Assembly: GCA_002378665.1 (NCBI GenBank)
Contig: DFSO01000023.1
Span: 39,684 to 45,075 of the forward strand
Source of the DNA: Loktanella sp. UBA3435
Lineage (GTDB): Bacteria; Pseudomonadota; Alphaproteobacteria; Rhodobacterales; Rhodobacteraceae
Direction of reading: 5' to 3'
Length of the DNA: 5,392 bases
The notes beneath the pieces were generated by a model. The model saw only the letters and a list, made by a program, of their open reading frames with translations. It searched no databases and was not told the DNA's origin. Made by a program: the position numbers and the translations under genes. The stretch's first letter is position 1; each line of letters opens with the position of its first letter. Of the stretch, positions 5,328 through 5,392 are shown one piece after another.

Positions 5328-5392
5328 TGGTCCTAGATTTTAGACCAGTTTGCAGCCTTGTTAAGATGGATCAGGGTTTCATTTAGGCTGCT
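5328..5392 (-). mobile_element. Probable end of an IS3-like insertion sequence (partial)
   Basis: The edge of the MFS reading coincides with a TGG at 5328, which on the minus strand reads as an end ...GGACCA, fitting the TG...CA termini of IS3-family elements. Inside it, on the minus strand, an open frame enters from the right edge and ends at a TAG (5335-5333): SSLNETLIHLNKAANWSKI. This is hydrophilic and unlike a transporter. A transposase stop codon a few bases from the right terminal repeat is usual for IS3-type elements. The near-palindrome GGTCCTAGATTTTAGACC (5329-5346) may be part of the terminal repeat. Only 65 bp are visible, so the family is a guess. Confidence 0.4.

Noticed and set aside
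1..5392. CRISPR array, tRNA or rRNA genes, toxin-antitoxin pair or phage defence island
   Set aside because: No spaced direct repeats of CRISPR type, no cloverleaf or rRNA sequence, and no recognisable defence proteins were seen.

Overview
The window looks like chromosome of an alphaproteobacterium, most likely a marine Rhodobacteraceae (roseobacter-type) organism. This rests on moderately GC-rich coding sequence, GTG/TTG start use, the style of the proteins, and the rimB-rimK-desuccinylase gene order. The genus cannot be fixed from sequence reading alone. The window is mostly ordinary bacterial gene content. The parts that stand out are a clean two-operator divergent promoter, a RimK-type protein glutamylation cassette with an in-frame 39-codon upstream ORF, and a transporter gene cut by what is probably an insertion sequence.

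Left block (1-1197): the first 135 codons of an EmrA/HlyD-type membrane fusion protein run leftward out of the window. They face a TetR/AcrR-family repressor gene reading rightward. The gap of about 120 bp holds two near-identical GATC-centred palindromes, one over each predicted transcription start. The simplest reading is a drug or solvent efflux operon and its regulator, both repressed by the regulator.

Middle block (1198-2256): a convergent gap of 170 bp carries three GTGCAC hexamers exactly 11 bp apart. A leftward DsbA-family (FrnE-like) CPWC thioredoxin-fold oxidoreductase follows. Next is a 244-bp divergent gap with a perfect 6-1-6 inverted repeat.

Right block (2257-4808): a tight rightward operon. 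A 39-codon ORF with the block's best Shine-Dalgarno ends in a single TAA abutting, and in frame with, a RimB-like retropepsin-fold protease. RimK (ribosomal protein S6 glutamate ligase, ATP-grasp) follows, then an AstE/AspA-type M14 zinc hydrolase whose ATG overlaps the rimK stop. Together these look like a writer (RimK) plus one or two erasers or trimmers of glutamate tails on S6 or another substrate.

Right edge (4818-5392): the C-terminal half of an MFS transporter reads leftward, without its N-terminal half. The coding potential changes at about 5327/5328, where a TGG...-type end and a short transposase-like C-terminus suggest an IS3-like element running out of the window.
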